DNA of 64,000 nucleotides from assembly GCF_000708715.2 (NCBI RefSeq), contig NZ_JENB01000003.1, positions 1,754-65,753 of the forward strand. The letters are read 5' to 3'. The position numbers were made by a program, and so were the translations under genes. Position 1 is the first letter of the stretch, and each line of letters begins with the position of its first letter. The stretch comes from Pseudomonas putida W15Oct28. GTDB lineage: Bacteria; Pseudomonadota; Gammaproteobacteria; Pseudomonadales; Pseudomonadaceae. Shown here piece after piece: positions 55,654 through 64,000 of the stretch. The notes beneath the pieces are model-generated. The model had not been told where the DNA came from and made no database searches. It worked only from the letters and a program-made list of their open reading frames with translations.

Positions 55654-56957
55654 GCGCCCGCCTTGCCTGCTGCGTTGCCAGGCTGTGCTTCGCCGGTATG
55701 TGCCGAACCTTTGGCTTCCTGGCCTTGCAGGTGCTGGCCTGGGGTGGTCGGCACTTGCGAGCTGTCTTCGACCACTTCCACCTTGGTGCCTTCGCGCAGG
55801 CGGTCGGTGCCTTCCAGCACCAGGCGGTCACCGGCCTTCAGGCCTTCGAGGATTACGCTGTTCTCGCCATCGCTGGCGCCAACCTTGAGCTTGCGCACGT
55901 TCACCGTGTTTTCGGCGTTTACCACATAGGCAAAGGTACCGTCATTGCCAAACTGGATGGCCGCTGCCGGGGCCATGACCACCTGCTTGAGGGTATCGGC
56001 AAGCAGGCGCACGTTGACGAACTGGTTGGGGAACAGGGCCAGGTCCTTGTTCTCGAAACGGCCCTTGAACTTGAGGGTACCGGTGGTGGTGTCGATCTGG
56101 TTGTCGATGCTGCCCAGTACGCCGGTGGACTGCAGCTTGCTGTCACTGCGGTCCCAGGCCTCGACCGGCAGGCTGGCGCCGCTGCGGTAGCGTTCCAGCA
56201 CGGTGCTCAGTTCGGTTTCCGGCAGGGTGAAGGCGACGTTGATCGGTTCGGTCTGGGTAATCACCACCAGCGCGGTGGTGTCGTTGGCCGCCACCAGGTT
56301 GCCCAGGTCAAGCTGGCGCAGGCCGACACGACCAGCGATGGGTGCGCGAATCTGGGTAAAGTCGAGGTTCAGGCGGGCGTCGTTGACCTGCGCCTGGTTG
56401 GTCATGACCAACCCCTTGAACTGCGCTACCTGCGCTTCGGCGGTGTCGAGGGTTTGCTTGGCGATACTGTCTTCGGCGTACAGGCCTTTGTAACGGGCTA
56501 CGTCGACCTGGGCGTTTTTCAGCTGCGCCTGGTTCTGCGCCAGGGTACCTTCGGCCTGCTGCAAGGCGATGCGGTACGACCGCGGGTCGATTTCGGCGAG
56601 CAGTTCGCCGGCCTTGACCTGCTGGCCTTCCTTGAAGTGGATCTTCACCAGTTCGCCGGCCACACGGCTGCGCACGTTCACCGTGTTGGTCGCGGTGACC
56701 GTGCCCAAGGCCTTGTAATACAGCGGGAAGTCGCCCACCCGTACCGGTTCGACGCGCACCGGCACCGCTTCGCTGGAACCGCCGAAGCCCGGGCGGCCGC
56801 CCATCATGCCCATGCCCTTGCCACCACGCCCGCCGCTGGCTTCTTTATGCGCAGGCGTTGCTGCAGGCCACAGCCACCAGGCCAGTGCAGCCACCAGCAG
56901 CAGGATCAGCAGGCCGACGAGCCAGCGACGGGGGGAACGGGAATTGGACGCTTGCAT
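55650..56957 (-). CDS. muxA: RND efflux adaptor MuxA/MdtA-type
   Basis: A 435-residue periplasmic adaptor. An N-terminal membrane helix (about 13-30) is followed by a glycine-rich segment ([19 protein letters not shown]) and the lipoyl and hairpin domains ([22 protein letters not shown]). The C terminus has a low-complexity tail rich in Gly, Ala and Gln. It is the first gene of the four-gene operon. The ATG at 56957 ([12 protein letters not shown]) is chosen because upstream sequence has no adaptor features. Confidence 0.93.
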   Translation of the reverse strand: MQASNSRSPRRWLVGLLILLLVAALAWWLWPAATPAHKEASGGRGGKGMGMMGGRPGFGGSSEAVPVRVEPVRVGDFPLYYKALGTVTATNTVNVRSRVAGELVKIHFKEGQQVKAGELLAEIDPRSYRIALQQAEGTLAQNQAQLKNAQVDVARYKGLYAEDSIAKQTLDTAEAQVAQFKGLVMTNQAQVNDARLNLDFTQIRAPIAGRVGLRQLDLGNLVAANDTTALVVITQTEPINVAFTLPETELSTVLERYRSGASLPVEAWDRSDSKLQSTGVLGSIDNQIDTTTGTLKFKGRFENKDLALFPNQFVNVRLLADTLKQVVMAPAAAIQFGNDGTFAYVVNAENTVNVRKLKVGASDGENSVILEGLKAGDRLVLEGTDRLREGTKVEVVEDSSQVPTTPGQHLQGQEAKGSAHTGEAQPGNAAGKAGA

Positions 56958-57090
56958 GGGTTGAACGAACCTTGTTCGGAATGGCGGCTTGGGGAGGGTG
57001 AACGATAAGCAATGGCATCGTTTTAGCAAAGGGCCTTTACCAGAGGTTTACCTTTGGCTGACGTTGCCAAGAGCCTGAACTTTAAATGAA

Positions 57091-57118
57091 AACGGCCCGG
57101 AAAGCGTTCCGGGCCGTT
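57091..57118 (-). terminator. Intrinsic terminator-like hairpin after tpx
   Basis: A perfect 12-bp stem AACGGCCCGGAA / TTCCGGGCCGTT with a 4-base loop. On the minus strand it is followed by TTCATTTA, a weak T-rich tail. It lies about 190 bp beyond the tpx stop. Confidence 0.65.
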
Positions 57119-57170
57119 ACAGGGTGTTGCTTGGAGTAGTGGCGGGCTAAAAGGTTTCTTCTGCCTGTGC

Positions 57171-57266
57171 CGGCCTCTTCGCGGGCTTGCCCGCTCCCAC
57201 AGTGAGCGCGCAGCCTTATAACGCTGCGCCGTACCTGTGGGAGCGGGCAAGCCCGCGAAAGGGCCG
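57171..57266. repeat. Paired REP (GAGCGGGC..GCCCGCGAA class)
   Basis: Inverted copies CGGCCTCTTCGCGGGCTTGC and GAGCGGGCAAGCCCGCGAAA lie downstream of tpx. The first half matches the start of the 35-bp REP described for P. putida (recalled). Confidence 0.9.
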
Positions 57267-57304
57267 TTACAGTGGATAGATGCCCGCCCTGCCCCAACTA
57301 GTCC

Positions 57305-57805
57305 TTACTTCAGTACAGCCAGCGCTGCATCGTAGTTAGGCTCGTCAGCGATTTCGCCAACCAGCTCGCTGTGCAGCACGTTGTCGTTCTCGTCCAGCAC
57401 CACCACGGCGCGGGCAGCCAGGCCGGCCAGCGGGCCGTCGGCGATTGCAACGCCATAGTTTTCGAGGAACTCGCGACCACGCAGGGTCGACAGGTTCTTC
57501 ACGTTTTCCAGGCCTTCAGCACCGCAGAAGCGCGCCTGGGCAAATGGCAGGTCGGCGGAGATGCACAGCACCACGGTGTTGGCCACATCGTTGGCCTGGG
57601 CGTTGAACTTGCGCACGGAGGTGGCGCAGGTTGGGGTGTCGACGCTCGGGAAGATGTTCAGCACCTTGCGCTTGCCGGCGTAGTCCTTCAGCGACTTGTC
57701 AGCCAGGCCTTCACCGACCAGGGAGAATGCCGGAGCCTGGGCGCCGGTTTTTGGCAGTTCGCCTTTGACCTGAACCGGGCCGCCTTTGAGAGTCACTTGA
57801 GCCAT
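57305..57805 (-). CDS. tpx: Thiol peroxidase (Tpx)
   Basis: A 166-residue atypical 2-Cys peroxiredoxin. The peroxidatic Cys60 is in [14 protein letters not shown] and the resolving Cys94 is in [12 protein letters not shown]. It reduces lipid and organic peroxides in the periplasm/cytoplasm using thioredoxin. A typical-length protein. The ATG at 57805 is set by the family N terminus [13 protein letters not shown]. It stands alone, between two terminator-like hairpins. Confidence 0.96.
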   Translation of the reverse strand: MAQVTLKGGPVQVKGELPKTGAQAPAFSLVGEGLADKSLKDYAGKRKVLNIFPSVDTPTCATSVRKFNAQANDVANTVVLCISADLPFAQARFCGAEGLENVKNLSTLRGREFLENYGVAIADGPLAGLAARAVVVLDENDNVLHSELVGEIADEPNYDAALAVLK

Positions 57806-57914
57806 GACGAAATCCTTATGCTGGGTTTGAAAAGGACACTGAGTTAAGCATGAAGGCGGCCGGGTGCCTATGGGGGCAGGTGAAATTGTTCTATTGCCGG
57901 ACAATTTTTGTGGA

Positions 57915-57954
57915 CAAAAAAATGCCCAGGTTGCGACAAGCGACCCGGGCATTC
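57915..57954 (-). terminator. Rho-independent terminator of the amino-acid carrier gene
   Basis: On the minus strand the stem AATGCCCGGGTCGC..GCAACCTGGGCATT is followed by a run of seven T. It lies 19 bp after the carrier stop (57973) and about 110 bp before the tpx ATG. Confidence 0.85.
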
Positions 57955-57972
57955 TTTATTTCTAGCAGCGAA

Positions 57973-59253
57973 TCAGCCCAGCAGGCCGTACACCACCGAG
58001 GTCAACGCAACCAGGCCGACCACCACAACGAACACGTTGGAGGCCGCACCGCTGTACTTGCGCATGGACGGTACACGATGGATGGCGTACATCGGCATCA
58101 GGAACAGCAGCACCGCGAGGATCGGGCCGCCGAGCGATTCGATCATGCCGAGGATGCTCGGGTTGAGGGTGGCAACGATCCAGCACACCACCAGCATCAA
58201 CGCGGCTACCACGCGGTCCAGGGTCTTGGCACCCGGGCGTGCGCCGGTCTTGGCGATAATACCCTTCAGGCCTTCGCTGGCACCGATGTAATGGCCCAGG
58301 AACGACTTGGCAATGGCCACGAAGGCAATCAGCGGCGCAGCAAACGCGATGGTCGGGTTGCTGAAGTGGTTGGCCAGGTACGACAGGATCGACAGGTTCT
58401 GTGCCTTGGCTTCGGCCAGTTGGGCGCTGCTCAGGGTGAGCACGCAGCTGAACACGAAGAACAGCACCATCACCACCATCAGCAGGTGGGCGCGGCGCAG
58501 GATCTGGCCGCTGCGCTCGTCGGCATGCTCGCCGTAGCGGCGTTTCTGGTCGACGGCAAAGGCCGAGATGATCGGCGAATGGTTGAACGAAAACACCATT
58601 ACCGGAATGGCCAGCCACAGGGTGTGCAGGAAGGCCGAGGCCGGCGGCACCTGGGTGGCGCTGTCGAGGATGCCACCGGTCCAGTGCGGTACCAGGTACA
58701 GGCCCAGCAGCGCCAGGGCGACGATGAACGGGTACACCAGCAAGCTCATGACCTTGACCGTGGCCTGCTCGCCGCAGCGCACGATGGCCAGCAGGCCGAG
58801 GATCAGCACAAACGACAGGATGGCCCGCGGTGGCGGCGCCATGTGCAGCTGGTGCTCGATGAAGCTGGACACAGTGTTGGTCAGCGCCACGCTATAGATA
58901 AGCAGGATCGGGAAGATCGCGAAGAAGTACAGCACGGTGATCGAAGCACCGGCGGTGCTGCCGAAGTGCTCCTTGACCACCTCGGTGATGTCGCCGCCAT
59001 TGCGCCCGGAGAGCACGAAACGGGTCAACCCGCGGTGGGCGAAATAGGTCATCGGGAACGCCAGAACGGCGAGGATCATCAGCGGCCAGAAGCCACCGAG
59101 GCCGGCGTTGATGGGCAGGAACAAGGTTCCGGCGCCAATGGCTGTGCCGAACAGGCCCAGCATCCAGGTGGTGTCGTGACGCGCCCAGCTGCCGAGGGTG
59201 GCGGGGGTCGATTCTACAAAGCGTTGTTCAACGCTTGGGGCCTGCTCATTCAT
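57973..59253 (-). CDS. HAAAP-family amino-acid permease (SdaC/TdcC-like)
   Basis: A 426-residue, 11-helix transporter with the family N terminus MLGLFGTAIGAGTLFLPINAGLGG (about 31-54) and SFNHSPIISAFAVDQKRRYG. HAAAP carriers take up serine, threonine, tyrosine or tryptophan with protons. It sits next to D-lysine genes but is separated from them by a REP-like element and lies on its own transcript with a terminator, so a link to lysine is only possible. The start at 59253 is a standard ATG; the upstream extension lacks family sequence. Confidence 0.88.
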   Translation of the reverse strand: MNEQAPSVEQRFVESTPATLGSWARHDTTWMLGLFGTAIGAGTLFLPINAGLGGFWPLMILAVLAFPMTYFAHRGLTRFVLSGRNGGDITEVVKEHFGSTAGASITVLYFFAIFPILLIYSVALTNTVSSFIEHQLHMAPPPRAILSFVLILGLLAIVRCGEQATVKVMSLLVYPFIVALALLGLYLVPHWTGGILDSATQVPPASAFLHTLWLAIPVMVFSFNHSPIISAFAVDQKRRYGEHADERSGQILRRAHLLMVVMVLFFVFSCVLTLSSAQLAEAKAQNLSILSYLANHFSNPTIAFAAPLIAFVAIAKSFLGHYIGASEGLKGIIAKTGARPGAKTLDRVVAALMLVVCWIVATLNPSILGMIESLGGPILAVLLFLMPMYAIHRVPSMRKYSGAASNVFVVVVGLVALTSVVYGLLG

Positions 59254-59440
59254 TCCGGGTGAAGCTCCACTCGCAAGACTGTAACAGGCTGAGAATGGCG
59301 AAACAGTGCCTTCGCCCAACTCAACCGGAAAAGAGGGGCGCGATTGTGCACGGAAAGGTTGCACTTGCGAAGCCCTTTTCCGAGGGGCGGTTGCACTTGT
59401 CTTTACAAGCGGGCTACACCGGTAGGCAAAGGAGATAATT

Positions 59441-59485
59441 GTGGGAGCGGCCGCCCCCACAGGAAGGGGCCGCGCAGGGCCCCTT
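59441..59485 (-). terminator. Hairpins downstream of amaC
   Basis: Two small hairpins lie just past the amaC stop (59492). AAGGGGCC-GCGCAG-GGCCCCTT (59464-59485) has perfect 8-bp arms. GTGGG..CCCAC lies at 59441-59460 and is a truncated REP-like unit. There is no clear T-run, so their action as a terminator is uncertain. Confidence 0.5.
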
Positions 59486-59491
59486 GAGGTG

Positions 59492-60688
59492 TTACTTCTG
59501 AACGGCAGCGAAAGCTTCGGCAACCTGTTGCAGGTTGGCCGGGCGCAGGCCGGACATGCACACGCGGCCGCTGTCGATCAGGTACACGCCAAACTCGTCA
59601 CGCAGGCGGCGCACTTGCTCGACGCTGAAGCCGGTGTAGCTGAACATGCCACGCTGGCGCAGGAAGAACTGGAAGTCCTGGCCTGGCAGCAGCACGGCCA
59701 GGGCATCGACCAGCGCCTGACGCATGTCGAGGATACGCTTGCGCATCACTTCGACTTCCTCGGCCCACTGGGCATTGAGGGCGGCATCGCTCAGCACGCC
59801 TGCAACCAGCTGGGCGCCAAAGTTGGGCGGGCTGGAGTAGTTGCGGCGCACGGTCGCCTTGAGCTGGCCAAGCACGCTCTGGGCAGTGGCGTCATCGTCG
59901 CAGACCACCGACAGGCCCCCTACCCGCTCACCGTACAGCGAGAAGATTTTCGAGAACGAGTTGCTGACCAGGCACGGCACGCCGGCGCGGGCCATTTCGC
60001 GGATGGCGTAGGCGTCTTCCACCAGGCCTTCGGCGAAGCCCTGATAGGCGATGTCGAGGAACGGGATCAGCTGGCGTGCCTTGACCACTTCGACCACTTG
60101 TTGCCACTGGTTTTGCGTAAGGTCGGCACCGGTGGGGTTGTGGCAGCACGGGTGCAGCAGTACCACGCTGTTGGCCGGCAGGGTCTGCAGGGTGGCCAGC
60201 ATGCCGTCGAAGTCCACGCCACGGGTGGCCTGGTCAAAGTACGGGTAGGTGTGCACCTTGAAGCCGGCACCTTCGAAGATGGCGCGGTGGTTGTCCCAGG
60301 TCGGATTGCTGACCCAGACTTCAGCCTGCGGGAAGTAGCGCTTGAGGAAGTCGGCACCGACTTTCAGGGCGCCGGAGCCACCCACAGTCTGTACGGTGGC
60401 CACGCGACCGCCGATCACGGCCGGGTGATCGGCACCGAACAGCAGCGCCTGGATCGCCTGGCGGTAGCTGGCCAGGCCTTCCATCGGCAGGTAAAGGGAC
60501 GCTTCGTGGTCCTGGCCGGCAATGCGTTTTTCCACCGCATCCACAGCCGCCAGTTGCGGCACTACGCCAGCCTCATCGTAATACAGGCCGATACTCAGGT
60601 TGACCTTGTCGGCGCGCGGGTCGGCCTTGAAGGTTTCCATCAGCGAGAGGATCGGGTCGCCGGCATAGGCATCGACATGTTTGAACAC
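59492..60688 (-). CDS. amaC: D-lysine aminotransferase (aromatic aminotransferase type) AmaC
   Basis: A 398-residue class I PLP aminotransferase of the AspC/TyrB type. The Schiff-base lysine is Lys247 in [26 protein letters not shown] and HNPTGADLT (about 183-191) mark substrate and PLP contacts. In P. putida the equivalent gene converts D-lysine to the ketoacid that cyclises to delta1-piperideine-2-carboxylate (established knowledge for that locus). It is adjacent to dpkA, the next enzyme. A REP pair and a separate 230-bp promoter region divide them. Confidence 0.88.
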   Translation of the reverse strand: MFKHVDAYAGDPILSLMETFKADPRADKVNLSIGLYYDEAGVVPQLAAVDAVEKRIAGQDHEASLYLPMEGLASYRQAIQALLFGADHPAVIGGRVATVQTVGGSGALKVGADFLKRYFPQAEVWVSNPTWDNHRAIFEGAGFKVHTYPYFDQATRGVDFDGMLATLQTLPANSVVLLHPCCHNPTGADLTQNQWQQVVEVVKARQLIPFLDIAYQGFAEGLVEDAYAIREMARAGVPCLVSNSFSKIFSLYGERVGGLSVVCDDDATAQSVLGQLKATVRRNYSSPPNFGAQLVAGVLSDAALNAQWAEEVEVMRKRILDMRQALVDALAVLLPGQDFQFFLRQRGMFSYTGFSVEQVRRLRDEFGVYLIDSGRVCMSGLRPANLQQVAEAFAAVQK

Positions 60689-60785
60689 AGCGTGCAGCTC
60701 CTTGGATCAGGACAGTTCGAAAAGGCAGACCTGAGCATACCCGGAGTGTGCGCTCAGGAACATCCACTATTGTGCAAGGTTGTCT

Positions 60786-60799
60786 ATGCAACATTGCAT
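60786..60799. promoter_or_regulatory. Palindrome upstream of amaC
   Basis: ATGCAACATTGCAT has perfect 6-bp arms around CA, about 98 bp before the amaC ATG. It is a candidate regulator site of unknown partner. Confidence 0.35.
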
Positions 60800-60825
60800 G
60801 GCTGAAGATTCGGGCTGTCAGTAAT

Positions 60826-60918
60826 GGCCCTATCGCCGGCAAGCCAGCTCCCACAGGTACACCACAGGCCTTGAGGTTTGTGGAGTACCTGTGGGAGCTG
60901 GCTTGCCGGCGATAGGCC
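60826..60918. repeat. Paired REP (GAGCTGGCTTGCCGGCGAT class)
   Basis: Arms GGCCCTATCGCCGGCAAGCC and GGCTTGCCGGCGATAGGCC with CAGCTCCCACAGGTA / TACCTGTGGGAGCTG inner parts, right after the dpkA stop. Confidence 0.88.
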
Positions 60919-60921
60919 GGT

Positions 60922-61947
60922 TCAGGCGAGCAGCTCTTTCAGGCCTTGCAACTCCTGCTCGGTCACCGCCACGCCCTCCTCCTCGGCCACCTCGCGCTCG
61001 CGGTAACGCCGCTCGCCCGGCATGCGCGTCAGCCCCACCGCCTGCATCTGCTCCACCATCTCGCGGCTGCGCTGGGCAAACCGCTCGCCTTCGGCCTTGT
61101 TCGGGTCGATGACAATGATCAGCTGCCCGGTCCATGGTGTCTTCGCCCCCGGGTGGCCCGACCAGTCGAATTCCCAGGAGAAATTACCCCCGGTCAGCGC
61201 CGCCGCCAGCAACTCGACCATCATCGACAACGCCGAACCCTTGTGCCCGCCAAACGGCAGCAAGGCGCCGCCTTCGAGAATGGCCAAGGGGTCGGTGGTC
61301 GGTTCGCCATTGGCGTCCACGCCCATGCCTTCCGGCAGGTGCTGGCCGGCACGCGCGGCAATCTGCACGTCCCCGTGGGCCATGGCGCTGGTGGCCATGT
61401 CGAAGACGATCGGATCGTGTTCGGCACAAGGCGCAGCAAACGCGATGGGGTTGGTACCGAACAGGGGCTTGCGCGCGCCATGCGGCACCACGCAGGTCAT
61501 GCTGTTGACCACGCTCAGGGCCACCAGGCCCTCTTCGGCGAACGGTTCTACATCCGGCCACAGCGCGGCAAAGTGGTGCGAGTTGTGGATCGCCAGCACG
61601 GCAATACCCGCGTTGCGCGCTTTGGCTACCAACAACTCACGGGCCGCCGCCAACGCCGGCTGGGCAAAGCCGCCCGCTGCATCAACGCTTACATAACCGG
61701 CCGCCACATCGCTGACCTTCGGCGTGGCCTGGCCATCAACCCAACCGCTGGCCAAGGTCGAGACGTAGCCAGGCATACGGAACACGCCGTGGCTATGAGC
61801 CCCATCGCGCTGGGCGCTGGCGCAGTTGTACGCCAGCACCCGGGCCACGCTCTCGCTGCAGTCATGGCGCTGAAAAATGGCCTGCAACAGGCCCTGCAGC
61901 TCGGTAAAAGGCACACGCACGACGGTGCTGGTGGAAGGTGCGGACAT
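60922..61947 (-). CDS. dpkA: Delta1-piperideine-2-carboxylate reductase DpkA
   Basis: A 341-residue enzyme of the malate/L-lactate dehydrogenase Ldh_2 family. Family marks are the N-terminal CASAQRDGAHSHGVFRMPGY, VLAIHNSHHFAALWPDVEPFAEEG and PHGARKPLFGTNPIAFAAP, with FGGHKGSALSMMVELLA near the C terminus. It reduces cyclic imines such as piperideine-2-carboxylate to L-pipecolate using NADPH in D-lysine breakdown. The ATG at 61947 follows AAGGAGC at normal spacing. It diverges from the RpiR regulator 142 bp away. Confidence 0.9.
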   Translation of the reverse strand: MSAPSTSTVVRVPFTELQGLLQAIFQRHDCSESVARVLAYNCASAQRDGAHSHGVFRMPGYVSTLASGWVDGQATPKVSDVAAGYVSVDAAGGFAQPALAAARELLVAKARNAGIAVLAIHNSHHFAALWPDVEPFAEEGLVALSVVNSMTCVVPHGARKPLFGTNPIAFAAPCAEHDPIVFDMATSAMAHGDVQIAARAGQHLPEGMGVDANGEPTTDPLAILEGGALLPFGGHKGSALSMMVELLAAALTGGNFSWEFDWSGHPGAKTPWTGQLIIVIDPNKAEGERFAQRSREMVEQMQAVGLTRMPGERRYREREVAEEEGVAVTEQELQGLKELLA

Positions 61948-61960
61948 CTGAAGCTCCTTG

Positions 61961-61976
61961 TTGGTATTGGAATGGC
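61961..61976 (-). promoter_or_regulatory. dpkA leader motif shared with the MFS gene leader
   Basis: On the minus strand this reads GCCATTCCAATACCAA, ending 13 bases before the dpkA ATG. It is one base different from 36360-36375, at the same distance from its ATG. It is close to, but does not fully match, the AANAANAA Hfq/Crc pattern. Confidence 0.45.
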
Positions 61977-62010
61977 TACAGCGTTGCAACGACAAAAACT
62001 TTCCGGCATG

Positions 62011-62026
62011 TGACAGCAATCTGTCA
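62011..62026. promoter_or_regulatory. TGACAG palindrome between dpkA and the RpiR gene
   Basis: TGACAG-CAAT-CTGTCA has perfect 6-bp arms, centred about 70 bp from each divergent start. It is a strong candidate for RpiR binding (inference). Confidence 0.5.
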
Positions 62027-62089
62027 AATGTTGACTTGATGACAGAAAACATTCATTTTCTTCCCAAGCCTTACCCCTGGAGCCGCAGC

Positions 62090-62962
62090 ATGAGCCAACC
62101 GATCAAGCAACGCCTGGAAAACAGCCTCGAAGGGGCCGCTGCCTCGGGTCGCAAGATCGCCACCTACATGCTCGCCAACCTGCACGAACTGCCGTTCCAG
62201 ACCTCGGCCAGCATCGCCGCCAAGTTGGGCGTCAGCGAATCCAGCGTCGGGCGCTTCTGCCGCTCACTCGGTTATGCCCACCTCAAGGCGCTTAAGCAAG
62301 ACCTGCAGAACGACCTGGGCGATGGCCCATGGCTGGTGGGTGACCGCCTGCAAGATTACCGCCAGAACCAGGACGCCAGTGACAACGCCGGCAGCCTGGA
62401 GCTGGAAATCGCCGCCTTGATGCGCGTGCACGAGTACCGCCAGAGCCCGACCTGGCACAGCGTAGCGCAACGCCTGGCGAGCAAGCCGCGGGTGTTCATC
62501 GCCGGTTTCCAGACCGAACGCGGCATCGCCGTGTGCATGAGCCACCTGCTGCAGTACCTGCGCGATGGCGTGCAACTGGTGGACATCAGCGCCGGGCACT
62601 TCGGCGACGTGCTGCTGGGGCGTGCCGAAGACAGCGCCCTGGTGGTGTTCGAGGCGCGCCGTTATTCCCGCCACGCCCTGCTGCTGTGCCAGAAGGCACG
62701 CGAGGCGGGCATTGCGGTCACCCTGGTGACCGACACCTTCTGTGACTGGGCCGATGCCAACGCCGACGAGGTGTTCCGCATCCCCACCGAGTTCAATCTG
62801 TTCTGGGAATCCACCTCGACGATGCTGTCGTGGGTGCACCTGATGGTCAACGAGGTCTGCAAGAAACTCGGGCCTGATGTTGAAAAACGCTTGGAAGCGA
62901 CTGCCGCTCTACATAACGAATTCGTCGGCTACACCTCGTGGCCGACGGGCAAACAACAATAG
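62090..62962 (+). CDS. RpiR/MurR-family regulator (HTH plus SIS)
   Basis: A 290-residue regulator. The N-terminal HTH_6 domain (about 1-80) has SIAAKLGVSESSVGRFCRSLGY. The C-terminal SIS sugar-isomerase-fold domain (about 120-265) includes FIAGFQTERGIAVCMSHLLQY. SIS domains bind phosphosugars or amino-acid-like ligands. It lies between dpkA and a D-lysine-type ABC importer, so it probably controls this cluster and senses a pathway compound. The ATG at 62090 begins MSQPIKQRLENSLEG. Confidence 0.9.
   Translation: MSQPIKQRLENSLEGAAASGRKIATYMLANLHELPFQTSASIAAKLGVSESSVGRFCRSLGYAHLKALKQDLQNDLGDGPWLVGDRLQDYRQNQDASDNAGSLELEIAALMRVHEYRQSPTWHSVAQRLASKPRVFIAGFQTERGIAVCMSHLLQYLRDGVQLVDISAGHFGDVLLGRAEDSALVVFEARRYSRHALLLCQKAREAGIAVTLVTDTFCDWADANADEVFRIPTEFNLFWESTSTMLSWVHLMVNEVCKKLGPDVEKRLEATAALHNEFVGYTSWPTGKQQ
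62952..62959 (+). promoter_or_regulatory. Hfq/Crc-type CA motif before the ABC binding-protein gene
   Basis: AACAACAA matches AANAANAA exactly. It lies about 25 bases before the binding-protein ATG, inside the last codons of the RpiR gene, and suggests catabolite repression of uptake. Confidence 0.45.
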
Positions 62963-62984
62963 CAAGAGTGCAATGAGGTGCGAG

Positions 62985-63737
62985 ATGAACAAGACCATGG
63001 CCTTGGTGGGTGCGTGTGCCCTGCTGCTGACGGGTGCCGCCAGTGCCGAAACCCTGCGCTTCGCCACCGAGGGTGCCTACCCGCCCTTCAACTATGTAGA
63101 CGCCGATAACAAGCTGCACGGCTTCGATATCGACATCACCCATGCCCTGTGCGAACAGATGAAAGTCGAATGCACGCTGGTGGCCCAGGACTGGGAAGGC
63201 ATCATCCCCGCCCTGATGGCGCGCAAGTACGACGCCGTCGTCGCGTCGATGATCAACACCGAAGAACGGCGCAAGAAAATTGCCTTCACCGACCACTACT
63301 ACCGCACCCCGCTGACCGTTGCCGTCGCCAAGGACAGCAAGATCGACAGCGCCCAGACCGACTTCGTCGGCTACACCGTTGGTGCCCAGTCGTCGTCCAC
63401 CCAGGCTATCTACGCCGAAGACGTGTATGGCAAGGCCGGTGCCGATGTGAAGCTGTACCCGACCATGGACGAAGCCAACGCCGACCTGGCCGCCGGGCGC
63501 CTGGACGGGGTCATTGCCGATAAATTCCCGCTGCATGAGTGGATGACCAAGAACGGTGGGGATTGCTGCAAGATCCTCGGCGACGTGGCTGATACCAAGG
63601 CCGATGCGTCCATTGCCGTGCGCAAGGACGACGAAGCCCTGCGCCAGCGCCTGAACACCGCGTTGCAACAGATCGTGGCCAACGGCACGTACCAGAAGAT
63701 CGCCAGCAAGTATTTTGCTTTCGATATCTACAACTGA
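62985..63737 (+). CDS. Amino-acid ABC substrate-binding protein (lysine/arginine/ornithine type)
   Basis: A 250-residue periplasmic type II binding protein. A signal peptide (about 1-21, ending GAASA) is followed by TLRFATEGAYPPFNYVDADNKLHGFDIDI, with acidic and aromatic residues typical of basic amino-acid binding. In P. putida the equivalent gene is in the D-lysine cluster. It is 22 bp downstream of the RpiR gene and upstream of the permease. Confidence 0.9.
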   Translation: MNKTMALVGACALLLTGAASAETLRFATEGAYPPFNYVDADNKLHGFDIDITHALCEQMKVECTLVAQDWEGIIPALMARKYDAVVASMINTEERRKKIAFTDHYYRTPLTVAVAKDSKIDSAQTDFVGYTVGAQSSSTQAIYAEDVYGKAGADVKLYPTMDEANADLAAGRLDGVIADKFPLHEWMTKNGGDCCKILGDVADTKADASIAVRKDDEALRQRLNTALQQIVANGTYQKIASKYFAFDIYN

Positions 63738-63761
63738 TCTTCAGGAAGTTTTGCGAAACCC

Positions 63762-63879
63762 CTGTGGGAGCGGCCTCGCGTCGCGATAGGGCCGCCTAGC
63801 GGCCCCGGCAATCTCTGCAAGTTGCATAAATTCTGGGGCCGCTACGCAGCCCTTTCGCGACGCAAGGCCGCTCCCACAA
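63762..63879. repeat. Paired REP-type palindrome (GCGGCCTCGCGTCGCGA class)
   Basis: Inverted copies TGTGGGAGCGGCCTCGCGTC and GACGCAAGGCCGCTCCCACA with GGGCCGC..GCGGCCCC stems, inside the ABC operon between the binding protein and permease genes. It could lower permease relative to binding protein. Confidence 0.88.
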
Positions 63880-63909
63880 AGGCCGCATAACCTGCCCAAG
63901 AGGTTCGTC

Positions 63910-64000
63910 ATGCTCGATCAATTGTCCTTGCTGTCCTTCGCCAGCGGAGGCTGGGGCCAGGCGCTGCTGGCCGGCGCCCTGGTTACCGTTTCACTGGCTC
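63910..64000 (+). CDS. Amino-acid ABC transporter permease, 5' part (cut by window)
   Basis: An ATG at 63910 opens MLDQLSLLSFASGGWGQALL..., the usual start of HisQ/ArtQ-type permeases with a glycine-rich segment before the first helix. Only about 30 codons are inside the window. It should be the membrane part of the importer whose binding protein is at 62985. Confidence 0.8.
   Translation, partial: MLDQLSLLSFASGGWGQALLAGALVTVSLA

Larger units (their letters stand above)
56958..57304. promoter_or_regulatory. 347-bp region upstream of muxA
   Basis: This gap contains the muxA promoter region (about 56958-57085, not resolved), the tpx terminator (57091-57118) and a REP pair (57171-57266). No two-component or repressor gene for the pump is adjacent. 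Confidence 0.5.

Overview
The window is a high-GC gammaproteobacterial chromosome segment that looks like the Pseudomonas putida group. Support comes from gene content and order (emrAB; PQQ quinate dehydrogenase next to an OprB-type porin; FecI/FecR/TonB receptor; pgm; a four-gene MuxABC-OpmB efflux operon; tpx; the D-lysine genes amaC and dpkA) and from 17 pseudomonad REP-type palindrome elements between genes. I identify 49 intact or edge-cut protein genes and one broken regulator. I see no rRNA, tRNA, CRISPR array, phage or transposase gene. Family and species statements are from memory of the families; no database search was run.

Layout, left to right. 1-436: gene-free, with a strong palindrome (276-303) inside what looks like a dispersed intergenic repeat. 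437-3641: emrAB drug efflux operon preceded by a MarR-family repressor that has lost its wing region and reading frame. 3904-9677: a soluble PAS histidine kinase and FixJ-type response regulator, divergent from an acyl-CoA ligase and acyl-CoA dehydrogenase. 9949-12288: a FecR-type anti-sigma gene with no partner, convergent with a NhaC/YuiF-type transporter. 12289-12795: a gene-free region holding a large, nearly perfect inverted repeat. 12796-17920: a chemoreceptor, a betaine-type ABC binding protein and permease without an ATPase gene, and a LysR regulator. 18139-25398: mixed transporters (AEC, LysE, MFS), cell-wall and secreted proteins (SleB-like, CAP), and AraC/GlxA and LysR regulators with a cupin.

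25619-29415: quinate/shikimate oxidation in the periplasm (quiA plus porin). 29567-38299: two little-characterised catabolic modules. The first is an ArgE-like peptidase overlapping a DUF1028 gene, divergent from a flavin monooxygenase-RidA pair. The second is a lactonase-type amidohydrolase, MFS carrier, SDR dehydrogenase and TIM-barrel isomerase under a divergent LysR regulator. 38452-42392: a FecI-FecR-TonB receptor iron uptake operon with a Fur-box-like palindrome upstream and a hairpin over the receptor's Shine-Dalgarno. 42471-47684: pgm, two DUF genes (DUF1345, DUF1652) and a MHYT-GGDEF-EAL c-di-GMP protein. 47964-56957: MuxABC-OpmB, all four genes coupled by ATGA overlaps. 57305-59253: thiol peroxidase and an amino-acid carrier.

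59492-64000: D-lysine catabolism and uptake. AmaC (aminotransferase) and DpkA (delta1-piperideine-2-carboxylate reductase) lie on one strand; a divergent RpiR regulator and an amino-acid ABC importer, cut by the window edge, lie on the other. The dpkA leader shares 15 of 16 bases, at the same distance from the ATG, with the MFS leader of the sugar-acid-like module, and resembles a Hfq/Crc target.
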